Both the position numbers and the translations under genes were made by a program. The notes under the pieces were generated by a model. The model saw only the letters and a list, made by a program, of their open reading frames with translations. It did no database searches and was not told the origin of the DNA. Source: Calliopsis andreniformis (Eukaryota; Arthropoda; Insecta; Hymenoptera; Andrenidae). From it: DNA of 64,000 nt. Shown piece by piece: positions 1 through 8,289 of this stretch. The stretch lies in assembly GCF_051401765.1 (NCBI RefSeq), contig NW_027480422.1, forward strand, positions 11,178,001-11,242,000, given 5' to 3'. Positions within the stretch are counted from its first letter, which is position 1, and each line of letters starts with the position of its first letter.

Positions 1-853
1 CAGAAGCATAAAATACAACATAAATACAACAGTTTTTCCATCGTATAACAGGAATAATTACAACCAGTGTGAAAGTAATGGGCATTTCTACGTTCCGTGC
101 ATCCTAGGCTTCACTCTAGGGCGTTGGTCCACCTGGCCGAATACTTAGGGCCTTAGGAAACAACTCCAGACTCATAAAATACAATATAAATACAACAGTT
201 TTTCCACGGTATAAAACGAATAATTGCAACCAGTATGAAAGTTATGGTCATTTCTACGTTACGGGCAGCCTAGGCTTCACCCTAGGGCGTTGCTCCACCA
301 AATCGAATAGTTAGGGCCTAAGAAGTCAACGCCAGAAGCATAAAATACAAAATAAATACAACAGTTTTTCCAACGTATAACAAGAATAATTGCAACCAGT
401 GTGAGAGTGATGGTCATTTCTACATTCCGGGAAACCTAGGCTTCACTCTAGGGCGTTGTTCCACCAGATCGAATGCATAGTGCCATAGAAGTCAACGCCA
501 GATGCATAAAGTACATTAAAAATCCAACAGTTTGTCCATCGTATAACAGGAGTAATTGCCACCAGTGTCAAAGTGATGGTCATTTCTGCATTCCGGGCAA
601 CCTAGGCTTCACTCTAGGGCGTTGCTCCTCCAGATAGAATAGTTAGGGCCCAGGAAGTCAACGCCAGAAGCATAAAATAAAATATAAATACAACAGTTTT
701 TCCCTTGTATAACAGGAATAATTGCAACCAGTGTGAAAGGTATGGTCATTTCTACGTTCCGGGTAACCTAGGCTTCACTCTAGGGCGTTGCTCCACCACA
801 TCGGATAGCTGCGGCCTTAGAAGTCAACGCCATAACTATAAAAAGCAATATAT
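1..853. repeat. 166-bp satellite array, left part
   Basis: About five tandem monomers of the 166-bp satellite, ending where the LTR element begins. The period can be read from the TGCCACC segment at 557 and the matching TGCAACC segment at 723, exactly 166 bp apart. Bases 41-708 match 6255-6922 on the other side of the retroelement with roughly a dozen differences. With the element and one target copy removed, that offset is 1,162 bp, or seven monomers, so the insertion split an older seven-monomer repeat. The last partial monomer is the CATAACTATAAA variant and runs directly into the LTR. The small + strand ORF at 705-953 starts in satellite and ends in LTR; it is not a gene. Confidence 0.97.
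850..853. repeat. Target site duplication, left copy (ATAT)
   Basis: ATAT directly before the 5' LTR, matched by ATAT at 5902-5905. Removing the element and one copy gives a monomer segment of normal length that differs from the usual form by one base, which supports a 4-bp duplication. The local TATA repeat means 6 bp would also match, but that would leave the monomer 2 bp short. Confidence 0.8.
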
Positions 854-974
854 TGTAGGCAATTTAGTGAGCGAAGTGAGGGTGCAAGTGGCCGAGGCAT
901 GGGCGCAAGGTCGACCTGATGAGACCGAGGTGGAGTTTATGGTGCAGACGTGACCCGTGGCGATTTTGAGGAAT

Positions 975-980
975 TATAAG
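975..980 (+). promoter_or_regulatory. TATA-like motif in 5' LTR
   Basis: TATAAG about 120 bp into the LTR, a plausible core promoter for the element's transcript. It is repeated at 5489-5494 in the 3' LTR. Support is position and motif only; many insect LTR promoters lack a TATA box. Confidence 0.35.
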
Positions 981-1319
981 AATCGTGTTAAGAAAATTGT
1001 CAATGGACATTGACGCGCCGTAAAACTCCATCCTGCAGGCCAGATGGGGAAAACCCAGGCAGCGGCCGAGAGCTCGGGCGAGTGCACCCCACGGTATCCA
1101 CGTGCCCTTACTCCGCTGACTGTTTTAGGCGGGTGGGTTTTTCCAAAATATTCGGACGTAGTGGGGAAAAACAACCACGCAGGATAGACTTAAGGGAGAC
1201 AGCGTGTCAGAGAGTCTCTCTGAGAAATGAATTGAAGTAGCAACGTGCATGATCCGCGTACTGGTCAGAAGTCCACGAGTGACAGGTCGATCGCAGTTCA
1301 ATCGGGATTCCGAATTCAA

Positions 1320-1325
1320 AATAAA
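1320..1325 (+). promoter_or_regulatory. Polyadenylation-type AATAAA in 5' LTR
   Basis: AATAAA 62 bp before the LTR end. The equivalent copy at 5834-5839 would be the working poly(A) signal of the genomic transcript, putting the R/U5 border shortly after it. Motif and position only. Confidence 0.45.
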
Positions 1326-1387
1326 CTATTAGTGCTATAGGTTAACCGTTCATTTTTCCTATTAAACCCTCGCTCGTCCTCCCTACA

Positions 1388-1679
1388 AATTCAGAAGTGG
1401 GATTGAAACGGATAACGAACGGATCTGTTAGTGGAATCTTAAACAAAAGGAATTTGTGAACAGTGACGGGCCAACGGTGTACAGTGTTGAAACCGTTGTG
1501 GTGAAGCTGCTTTGTGTTTTGTTGTGTATGGACATTGTGACCAACGTGAAGTGTGTAAGAGGAAGAGGACGACGTGTAATTGGCACGAAGTGAATCGAAC
1601 TTTGAATCTTAACACGTTGGTGGGGAAAAGAAAAAAAAAAAAGAGGAAAATTTTTTTTCTTTCTCTGTCTTTTTGCAAC
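1388..1679 (+). other. Retroelement 5' leader, primer-binding site unresolved
   Basis: Non-coding leader between the 5' LTR and the first Gag ATG. A TGG needed to pair with a tRNA CCA end occurs at 1398 (TGGGATTGAAAC), 10 bp after the LTR, and is the best placed primer-binding candidate; I cannot assign a tRNA to it. The leader ends in an A-rich then T-rich stretch (about 1624-1670) just before the Gag start. A frame from 1512 runs through it into the SAP frame, but the ATG at 1680 has the better start context. Confidence 0.6.
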
Positions 1680-1832
1680 ATGGCCACCACAATGGCTTAT
1701 ACCGTGGCCGAATTGAAGGAGTTTTTAAGGGCTCGAGACTTATCTTCAGCAGGAACTAAGGCTGAATTAATAAATCGTTTGGAGCAATTCGACGAAAATA
1801 TTTGGGAGATTATTGCCGAGAAGGAAGGGTAA
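1680..1832 (+). CDS. Gag N-terminal fragment with SAP domain
   Basis: A 50-codon frame from an ATG with A at -3 and G at +4, ending in TAA at 1830-1832. Residues about 6-40 read as a SAP motif: an opening helix with VAELKEFLRARDL, a short turn with a conserved Gly (SSAGTKAEL), then a second helix ending in LINRLEQF. SAP folds bind DNA, often A/T-rich scaffold DNA. Some Gypsy-type elements carry SAP at the Gag N-terminus, where it could help target chromatin, but that role is inference. The rest of Gag continues in the -1 frame. The two frames overlap at 1766-1832, and I found no canonical slippery heptamer there, so a single-base indel is the simplest explanation. Another possibility is a non-canonical frameshift. 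Confidence 0.75.
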   Translation: MATTMAYTVAELKEFLRARDLSSAGTKAELINRLEQFDENIWEIIAEKEG

Positions 1833-4800
1833 CCAGAGAAGCTGCGCGAACCAGTCACTTGGACGACCAGCGGATAACAGAAGCAGGACAAGCTGCGTAT
1901 GGTGAAGAAACGCGGAGGAGGGAATCGGAACGTATTCGTAGAGATAAGGCGAGATGGGACACCATGCTCAACGAACAGATGCAGAGAGAATTGGACTTAC
2001 TGAGGAGGAAAAACATGGTGATGCAAAGGGAATTAGAAATCATGAGGAATGAGCAGATGCGCACGAGAAGTTTTTCAGCTAGTCCAGACATTCCAGGAGA
2101 TGCGGAAAGAGTCAGAGGACCAACTGGACCTTCCCCGACGATGAGTATTCGAGCGATCGGTGATTTATTATCCGATTTTGATGGTCGCGACAATACGTTC
2201 TGGAAATGGGAACAGCAAGTGAACCTTCTTCGTACAACGTATCATTTGGATGAGAATGCCACGCGGGTGTTAATAAGTTCAAAATTGAAAGCGCGAGCCG
2301 CGAGTTGGTTTCATTCGAATGCGGAGCATATCACCCTCCGAATAGACGATTTATTGAGGGAAATGAAGATCATGTTTGACCATCGACCAAGCAGACTGTC
2401 GCTTCGTAGGCAGTTTGAAAATAGAGTGTGGAATTCTGGCGAACTTTTTACGGACTATTTCCATGATAAAATAATATTGGGAAATAGAGTACCAATTGCG
2501 GAGGGAGAATTGGTGGAATACATCATTGATGGGGTGACTGATCAACAGCTGCGGAACCAAGCACGCATCATGCGGATCAAAACGACAGCAGATTTATTAG
2601 AGTCGTTTGAGAATATCAAATTGGACCCGAAGAGAATGAATGAACGGGACTTAAAGGAGAAGAAGGAGACGAAATTTGGCCGTATCCAGCAGCAGACATT
2701 AGTGGTGAAACCCCCTAAAAAAGAAGTGCGATGTTTTAATTGTTCCGAAATGGGACATATTTCGACAAGTTGTCAAAAACCGAAAAGGCAACAGGGAGGC
2801 TGTTTCGAGTGTGGATCGATGCTACATCGAATAGCGGGATGCCCGCGACGAACAGCTAGTCAATCAGGCGAGAGCAACATGGCGAGAGAAACGACCACGA
2901 CTAGGAGAGAACTCTCAGCGGCAACGTCGATGAACATGGTACAACCAGCCACACTCAACGCACCGTACACGGTTTCAATAAGTTACAATATAGCTGATAA
3001 TAGCGGACAAAATTGTAAGTACACGCTATGCGCAATGTTGGACTCCGGATCCCCGATCAGTCTAATAAAAAATAGTTTGGTTCCTTTGCACGCGCGAACA
3101 CAGGGGTGTGAGACCGGGCCAGAATTTTGCGGTATTAATGGATCGCCGTTAAAGATATTAGGTAGATTTTATCAGGATGTTGAAATTGAGGGCATCTCAA
3201 TTAAATTAAATTTTTATATTGTACCAGATAATACTATGGCATTTATGGCGATACTCGGACGGGATTTTTCGTCACATCCATTAATTAGAATTACGTGGGA
3301 TGGGAAATTAGTGATTACAAGGAAAACACCGGAAGTGATAATCGATGAATTAGATTGCGCGATCAAACAAATTATGAATATAGAATGCATTAGTGGCGTG
3401 AGTACAGAACAAGAAAAATTACAGATCAATTCAAAAATCGGGCCGGAAAAGATAGAAAGAATTAGGGATATGTATGTGTCTGATTACCTAAAAATTAAAG
3501 AAACCAGTGCAATGGAAATAGATTTCGAAATGAAGATCGCGTTAAAGCATAATCAGCCAGTTAGTTTTAGACCGAGGAGATTATCTTTTGCGGACAAGCA
3601 AAAACTGCAGGTCATTTTGGATGACCTGTTAGAGAGAGGAATTATCCGTCCGAGTGAGTCACCGTATGCCAGTCCGATAGTTTTAGTACGTAAGAAGAAT
3701 GGCGAGACACGTTTATGTATTGATTATAGAGAGTTAAACAGAATTACTGTGAAAGATAACTTCCCGAGTCAGCTGATAGACGATAATATTGATCAATTAA
3801 AAGAGAAAAAATTCTTTACGACGCTTGATCTAAAAGATGGGTATTACAATGTACGAATGGCGCGAGAGGCAATTCAGTTTACAAGCTTTGTAACCCCTTT
3901 GGGGCAATACGAGTTTTTATATTGTCCGTTTGGGCTAACAAATGCACCCAAGGTATTTCACCGATTTATTCGTAAAGTTTTCTCCAACTTAATTAGAACG
4001 GGAAAGATGTTACCATTTTTTGACGATTTTTTTATTGCAACGGAGACTCTGGAAGAACATCTTGAAATTCTGCAGGAAATATTTCGAGCCGCGGGTCAAC
4101 ATCGTCTTACATTTAGATTGGACAAGTGTTTCTTTGCGCAAAACGAAATAGATTATTTGGGATATCACGTTAGTGTGGATGGGATACGACCAAGTGATAA
4201 TAATATTGCATCAGTTATCAATTACCCGATACCGCGGAATGCGAAGGAAGTCCTTCGGTTTGTGGCCCTAGCGAGTTATTTTAGACGGTTCATCCCGCAA
4301 TTTTCAATGATTGCAAAACCACTGTATGATCTCATTAAAAAAGAGGTGAAATTTAAATTCAGAGAGGAGGAAAGTAAGGCATTTGAAACCTTAAAGAAAC
4401 AATTGTCCAGTAAACCGATCCTAGCAATTTATTCTCCGAAGGCAGAAACAGAATTGCATTGCGATGCGAGCGTGTCAGGGTTCGGTGCAATTCTTTTACA
4501 GAAACAAAGCGATGGTAATTTTAGACCAATATCATACTTTAGTCAACGGACAACACCCGCCGAATCAAAATATCATAGTTTCGAGTTAGAATGTCTTGCG
4601 GTGGTATATGCAGTTAAGCGTTTCCATGTATATTTAGGCGGAATTTTTTTTAAAATCATGACAGATTGTGATAGTTTCCGTTTAACGTTAAGCAAGCAGA
4701 ATATAAACCCCCGAATCTCACGTTGGGCAATGTTCTTGCAGGACTATGATTTTGAGATACAGTATAGACCAGGTAAAAGAATGAGCCATGTTGATGCTCT

Positions 4801-5224
4801 CAGTAGATGCCATAGCATACTAGCAATAGAAGGAAATACTTTTGAGCAAACATTGTCAATATGTCAGGATAAAGATGACGAGATATGTAAAATACGCGAT
4901 AAATTGCAAAAGACCGAAATGAAGTTTTTCGAATTGTGTAATGGATTAGTGTACCGAAAGGATAAAATGAAGAAACTGCTATTTTACGTACCACACTCAA
5001 TGGAAAATAATGTAATCCGTACTTGCCACGACGATCTGGGACATGTTGGTTTGGATAAGGTAGTAGACGATATCTTGAAAGTGTATTGGTTCCCTAAATT
5101 ACGTGAGAAGGCTAAAGATTATATAGCGAACTGCTTACGATGTAGGGAATTCTCTCCACCTAGTGGGAAACAACCGGGGTATCGGCATAATATACTTGAT
5201 AAGATTCGGATTAATGTTAATTAA
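1802..5224 (+). CDS. Gag-Pol polyprotein of Ty3/Gypsy element, integrase core missing
   Basis: Frame open from 1766 to a TAA at 5222-5224. The codon at 1802 is TTG and is not a convincing eukaryotic start; the first in-frame ATG is at 1964, and natural translation probably entered from the SAP frame. Residues are counted from 1802. In order: charged, probably coiled-coil segment (about 35-90); capsid-like segment (about 115-275); two CCHC zinc knuckles (311-324 and 334-347); aspartic protease with DSG at 414-416 and ILGRDF at 484-489; reverse transcriptase (about 600-780) with Asp676 in LDLKDG and the catalytic pair at 741-742 in FFDD; RNase H with Asp888, the ELECLA Glu (928/930), Asp955 and Asp998; integrase finger with His1076, His1081, Cys1111 and Cys1114. 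After SGKQPG (1121-1126) the family-like sequence stops, 14 unrelated residues follow and the frame ends. The DDE core and C-terminal integrase domain are absent. RT has Phe where Tyr is usual before x-D-D. No internal stop is present. Confidence 0.93.
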   Translation: MGDYCREGRVTREAARTSHLDDQRITEAGQAAYGEETRRRESERIRRDKARWDTMLNEQMQRELDLLRRKNMVMQRELEIMRNEQMRTRSFSASPDIPGDAERVRGPTGPSPTMSIRAIGDLLSDFDGRDNTFWKWEQQVNLLRTTYHLDENATRVLISSKLKARAASWFHSNAEHITLRIDDLLREMKIMFDHRPSRLSLRRQFENRVWNSGELFTDYFHDKIILGNRVPIAEGELVEYIIDGVTDQQLRNQARIMRIKTTADLLESFENIKLDPKRMNERDLKEKKETKFGRIQQQTLVVKPPKKEVRCFNCSEMGHISTSCQKPKRQQGGCFECGSMLHRIAGCPRRTASQSGESNMARETTTTRRELSAATSMNMVQPATLNAPYTVSISYNIADNSGQNCKYTLCAMLDSGSPISLIKNSLVPLHARTQGCETGPEFCGINGSPLKILGRFYQDVEIEGISIKLNFYIVPDNTMAFMAILGRDFSSHPLIRITWDGKLVITRKTPEVIIDELDCAIKQIMNIECISGVSTEQEKLQINSKIGPEKIERIRDMYVSDYLKIKETSAMEIDFEMKIALKHNQPVSFRPRRLSFADKQKLQVILDDLLERGIIRPSESPYASPIVLVRKKNGETRLCIDYRELNRITVKDNFPSQLIDDNIDQLKEKKFFTTLDLKDGYYNVRMAREAIQFTSFVTPLGQYEFLYCPFGLTNAPKVFHRFIRKVFSNLIRTGKMLPFFDDFFIATETLEEHLEILQEIFRAAGQHRLTFRLDKCFFAQNEIDYLGYHVSVDGIRPSDNNIASVINYPIPRNAKEVLRFVALASYFRRFIPQFSMIAKPLYDLIKKEVKFKFREEESKAFETLKKQLSSKPILAIYSPKAETELHCDASVSGFGAILLQKQSDGNFRPISYFSQRTTPAESKYHSFELECLAVVYAVKRFHVYLGGIFFKIMTDCDSFRLTLSKQNINPRISRWAMFLQDYDFEIQYRPGKRMSHVDALSRCHSILAIEGNTFEQTLSICQDKDDEICKIRDKLQKTEMKFFELCNGLVYRKDKMKKLLFYVPHSMENNVIRTCHDDLGHVGLDKVVDDILKVYWFPKLREKAKDYIANCLRCREFSPPSGKQPGYRHNILDKIRINVN

Positions 5225-5367
5225 TATTTATATGATTAAGTAAGTGTGGTGTAAATATGTGTATGAATATGAGTGTGTTTATTTTTTTTTTGCGTAGTAT
5301 GAATGATGACTGATTCGTAATCGACCTACGTTTAGCCGGGACGGCTAAAATGTCAGAATGGCCGAAC
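5225..5367 (+). other. Retroelement 3' non-coding segment
   Basis: From the Pol stop to the 3' LTR: A/T-rich sequence with a run of T near 5281-5291, then the hairpin at 5331-5349, then 18 bp to the LTR. I see no clear purine-rich tract directly before the LTR, where plus-strand priming normally occurs. This segment joins the truncated integrase to the element's end, so a deletion junction probably lies a little upstream, near 5180-5190. Confidence 0.7.
5331..5349 (+). other. Hairpin upstream of 3' LTR
   Basis: TTTAGCC, loop GGGAC, GGCTAAA: a perfect 7-bp stem with a 5-base loop, 18 bp before the 3' LTR. It sits where a polypurine tract is expected. Whether it works in priming, RNA processing or packaging is unknown. 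Confidence 0.6.
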
Positions 5368-5901
5368 TGTAGGCAATTTAGTGAGCGAAGTGAGGGTGCA
5401 AGTGGCCGAGGCATGGGCGCAAGGTCGACCTGATGAGACCGAGGTGGAGTTTATGGTGCAGACGTGACCCGTGGCGATTTTGAGGAATTATAAGAATCGT
5501 GTTAAGAAAATTGTCAATGGACATTGACGCGCCGTAAAACTCCATCCTGCAGGCCAGATGGGGAAAACCCAGGCAGCGGCCGAGAGCTCGGGCGAGTGCA
5601 CCCCACGGTATCCACGTGCCCTTACTCCGCTGACTGTTTTAGGCGGGTGGGTTTTTCCAAAATATTCGGACGTAGTGGGGAAAAACAACCACGCAGGATA
5701 GACTTAAGGGAGACAGCGTGTCAGAGAGTCTCTCTGAGAAATGAATTGAAGTAGCAACGTGCATGATCCGCGTACTGGTCAGAAGTCCACGAGTGACAGG
5801 TCGATCGCAGTTCAATCGGGATTCCGAATTCAAAATAAACTATTAGTGCTATAGGTTAACCGTTCATTTTTCCTATTAAACCCTCGCTCGTCCTCCCTAC
5901 A
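5368..5901 (+). repeat. 3' LTR (534 bp)
   Basis: Second copy of the LTR. I found no mismatch against 854-1387 when reading the two side by side. It ends CCTACA at 5901; the next four bases ATAT repeat those before the 5' LTR, and satellite resumes at once. Confidence 0.97.
5834..5839 (+). terminator. Likely poly(A) signal of the retroelement transcript
   Basis: AATAAA in the 3' LTR, 62 bp before the element's end and identical in context to 1320-1325. A transcript started in the 5' LTR would be processed just downstream of here. Confidence 0.45.
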
Positions 5902-5905
5902 ATAT
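5902..5905. repeat. Target site duplication, right copy (ATAT)
   Basis: ATAT directly after the 3' LTR, pairing with 850-853. Four-base duplications are common for Ty3/Gypsy elements. Confidence 0.8.
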
Positions 5906-6254
5906 ATACAACAGTTTTTCCATTGTATAACAGGAATAATTGCAACCAGTGTGAAAGTGATGGTTATTTCTACGTTCCGGGCAACCTAGGCTTCAGTCTA
6001 GGGCATGGTTCCCCCAGATCGAATAGTTAGGGCCTAAGAAGCCTACGCCAGAAGCATAAAATACAATATAAACACCACAGTTTTTCCATCGTATAACGGG
6101 AATAATTGCAACCAGAGTGAAGGTGATGGTCATTTCTAAGTTCCGGGCAACCTAGGCTTCACTCTAGAGCGTTGCTCCACCAGATCGAATAGCTAGGACC
6201 TTAGAAGTCAACGCCAGAAGCACAAAATAAAATAAAAATACAACAGTTATTACA

Positions 6255-6922
6255 TTGTATAACAGGAATAATTACAACCAGTGTGAAAGTAATGGGCATT
6301 TCTACGTTCCGTGCAACCTAGGCTTCACTCTAGGGCGTTGGTCCACCTGGCCGAATAGTTAGGGCCTTAGAAAACAACTCCAGACTCATAAAATACAATA
6401 TAAATACAACAGTTTTTCCACGGTATAAAAGGAATAATTGCAACCAGTATGAAAGTTATGGTCATTTCTACGTTACGGGCAACCTAGGCTTCATCCTAGG
6501 GCGTTGCTCCACCAAATCGAATAGTTAGGGCCTAAGAAGTCAACGCCAGAAGCATAAAATACAAAATAAATACAACAGTTTTTCCATCGTATAACAAGAA
6601 TAATTGCAACCAGTGTGAGAGTGATGGTCATTTCTACATTCCGGGAAACCTAGGCTTCACTCTAGGGCGTTGCTCCACCAGATCGAATGCATAGTGCCAT
6701 AGAAGTCAACGCCAGAAGCATAAAGTACATTAAAAATCCAACAGTTTGTCCATCGTATAACAGGAGTAATTGCCACCAGTGTCAAAGTGATGGTCATTTC
6801 TGCATTCCGGGCAACCTAGGCTTCACTCTAGGGCGTTGCTCCTCCAGATAGAATAGTTAGGGCCCAGGAAGTCAACGCCAGAAGCATAAAATAAAATATA
6901 AATACAACAGTTTTTCCCTTGT
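6255..6922. repeat. Partner of 41-708 across the insertion
   Basis: Four monomer lengths matching 41-708 in the same monomer order, with scattered single-base differences and divergence after about 6922. The pre-insertion spacing was seven monomers. The monomer marked CTCCAGACTCATAAA is followed by the GTACATTAAAAATCCAACAG type in both. Confidence 0.85.
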
Positions 6923-7214
6923 ATAAAATGAATAATTGCAAACAGTGTGGAAGTAATGGTTATTTCTACGTTCCGGGCAACCTGGGCTTCACGCTAGGGC
7001 GTTGCTCCACTACATCGAATAGCTACGGCATTAGGAGCCAACGCCAGAGGCATAACACACAATATAAGCACAACAATTTTTCCATCGTATAAAATGTATA
7101 ATTCCAAGCAGTGTGAAGGTAATGGTCATTTCTACGTTCAGGGCAACCTAGGCTTCACTCTAGAGCGTTGCTCCACCAGATCGAATAGTGAGGGCCTTAG
7201 AAGTCAACGCCCGA

Positions 7215-7830
7215 AGCATAAAATACAAAATAAATAGAACAGCTTTTCCATTGTATAAAACGAATAATTGCAACCAGTGTGAGAGCTATGGTCATTTATA
7301 CGTTCCGGGCAACCTAGGCTTCACTCTAGGGCATTGTCCGACCAGAACGAATAGTTAGGGCCTATGAAGTCAACGCCAGAAGCATAAAATACAATATAAA
7401 TACAACAGCTCTCCCATCGTATATAATGTATATTTGCAAACAGTGTGAAAGTAAAGGTCATTTCTACGTACCGGGCAACCTAGGTTTCGCTGTAGGGCGC
7501 TGCTCTGCCAGATCGAATAGCTAGGGACTTAGAAGTCAACCCCAGAAGCATAAAATACAATAAAAGTACAACAGTTTTTCCATCGTATAAAATGTATAAT
7601 TGCAAGGACTGTGAAGGCAATGGTCATTTCTACGTTCCGGGCAACCTAGGCTTCACTCTAGAGAGTTGCTTCACCAGATCGTATAGTTAGGGCCTTAGAT
7701 GTCAACGCCCGAAGCATAAAATACAAAATAAATAGAACAGTTTTTCCATTGTATAAAACGAAGAATTGCAACCAGTGTGAAAGTTATGGTCATTTCTACG
7801 TTCCGGGCAACCTAGGCTTAACTGTAGGGC
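7215..7830. repeat. Block shared with 13853-14470 and, in part, 10567-11118
   Basis: The rare variant CCGACCAGAACGAATAG occurs at about 7340 and 13978, about 6,638 bp apart (40 monomers less 2 bp). The TATATAATGTATATTTGC monomer and its neighbours follow in the same order. The part from 7415 also matches 10567 onward at a 3,152-bp offset (19 monomers less 2 bp). Confidence 0.75.
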
Positions 7831-8289
7831 GTTGCTCCACCAGGTCGCATAGTTAGGGACTTAGAATTTAACGCCAGAAGCATAAAATACAATAAAAATG
7901 CAACAGTTTTTCCATAGTATAACAGGCATAATTGCAACCAATGTGAAAGTACAGGTCATTTCTACGTTCCGGGCAACCTAGGCTTCGCTCTAGGGACTTG
8001 CTCCACCAGATCGAATAGCTAGGGACCTAGAAGTCAACGCCAGAGGCATAAAATACAATAAAAATGCAACAGCTCTTCCATCGTATATAATGTATATTTG
8101 CAAACAGTGTGAAATAAAGGTCATTTCTACGTACCGGGCAACCTAGGTTTCGCTGTAGGGCGCTGCTCCGCCAGATCGAATAGCTAGGAACTTAGAAGTC
8201 AACCCCAGAATCATAAAATACAATAAAAATACAACAGTTTTTCCATCGTATAAAATGTATAATTGCAAGGACTGTGAAGGCAATGGTCA

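Larger units (their letters stand above)
854..1387 (+). repeat. 5' LTR (534 bp)
   Basis: Direct repeat of 5368-5901 at an offset of 4,514 bp. It begins TGTAGG and ends CCTACA, perfect 6-bp terminal inverted repeats with the usual TG...CA ends. It is visibly richer in G and C than the surrounding satellite. A TATAAG motif (975-980) and an AATAAA motif (1320-1325) are placed as expected for a U3-R-U5 layout. Small ORFs inside it on both strands recur identically in the other LTR and are not genes. Confidence 0.97.
854..5901 (+). mobile_element. Ty3/Gypsy-type LTR retrotransposon, recent insertion, integrase-truncated
   Basis: A 5,048-bp element inserted in the satellite. Order: 5' LTR (854-1387), leader, SAP-domain Gag start, Gag-Pol, 3' non-coding segment, 3' LTR (5368-5901). 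Pol order is protease, reverse transcriptase, RNase H, integrase finger, which is the Ty3/Gypsy order; Copia elements place integrase before RT. No env-like frame is present. The two LTRs show no difference on direct comparison, so insertion is recent. Two lesions make autonomous movement doubtful: the SAP segment is out of frame with the rest of Gag, and Pol ends just after the integrase HHCC finger. It may be a non-autonomous copy moved in trans, or it may have been damaged after insertion. The clade is not settled; the SAP-Gag and the RNase H and integrase-finger style suggest an arthropod lineage. Confidence 0.95.

Noticed and set aside
1010..1240. Small ORFs inside the LTRs (also at 5524-5754 and on the minus strand)
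   Set aside because: They are in regulatory LTR sequence, identical in both LTRs because the LTRs are identical, and have no recognisable domain.
1398..1415. Firm assignment of a primer tRNA
   Set aside because: A TGG is present but the following bases do not match a tRNA 3' end that I can name, and its distance from the LTR is larger than typical.
1766..1832. Canonical programmed -1 frameshift site joining the SAP frame to Gag-Pol
   Set aside because: Reading every codon pair in the overlap, I found no X-XXY-YYZ heptamer in the zero frame.
5225..5367. Remnant env gene or a second Pol frame downstream of Gag-Pol
   Set aside because: Only 143 bp remain before the 3' LTR, A/T-rich and without a credible frame.
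5960..5990. CENP-B box in the satellite monomer (around TTTCTACGTTCCGGG)
   Set aside because: Aligned on CGGG, the upstream TTCG and the central A of the box do not match. Variants with TTCGTTCCGGG have the wrong spacing.
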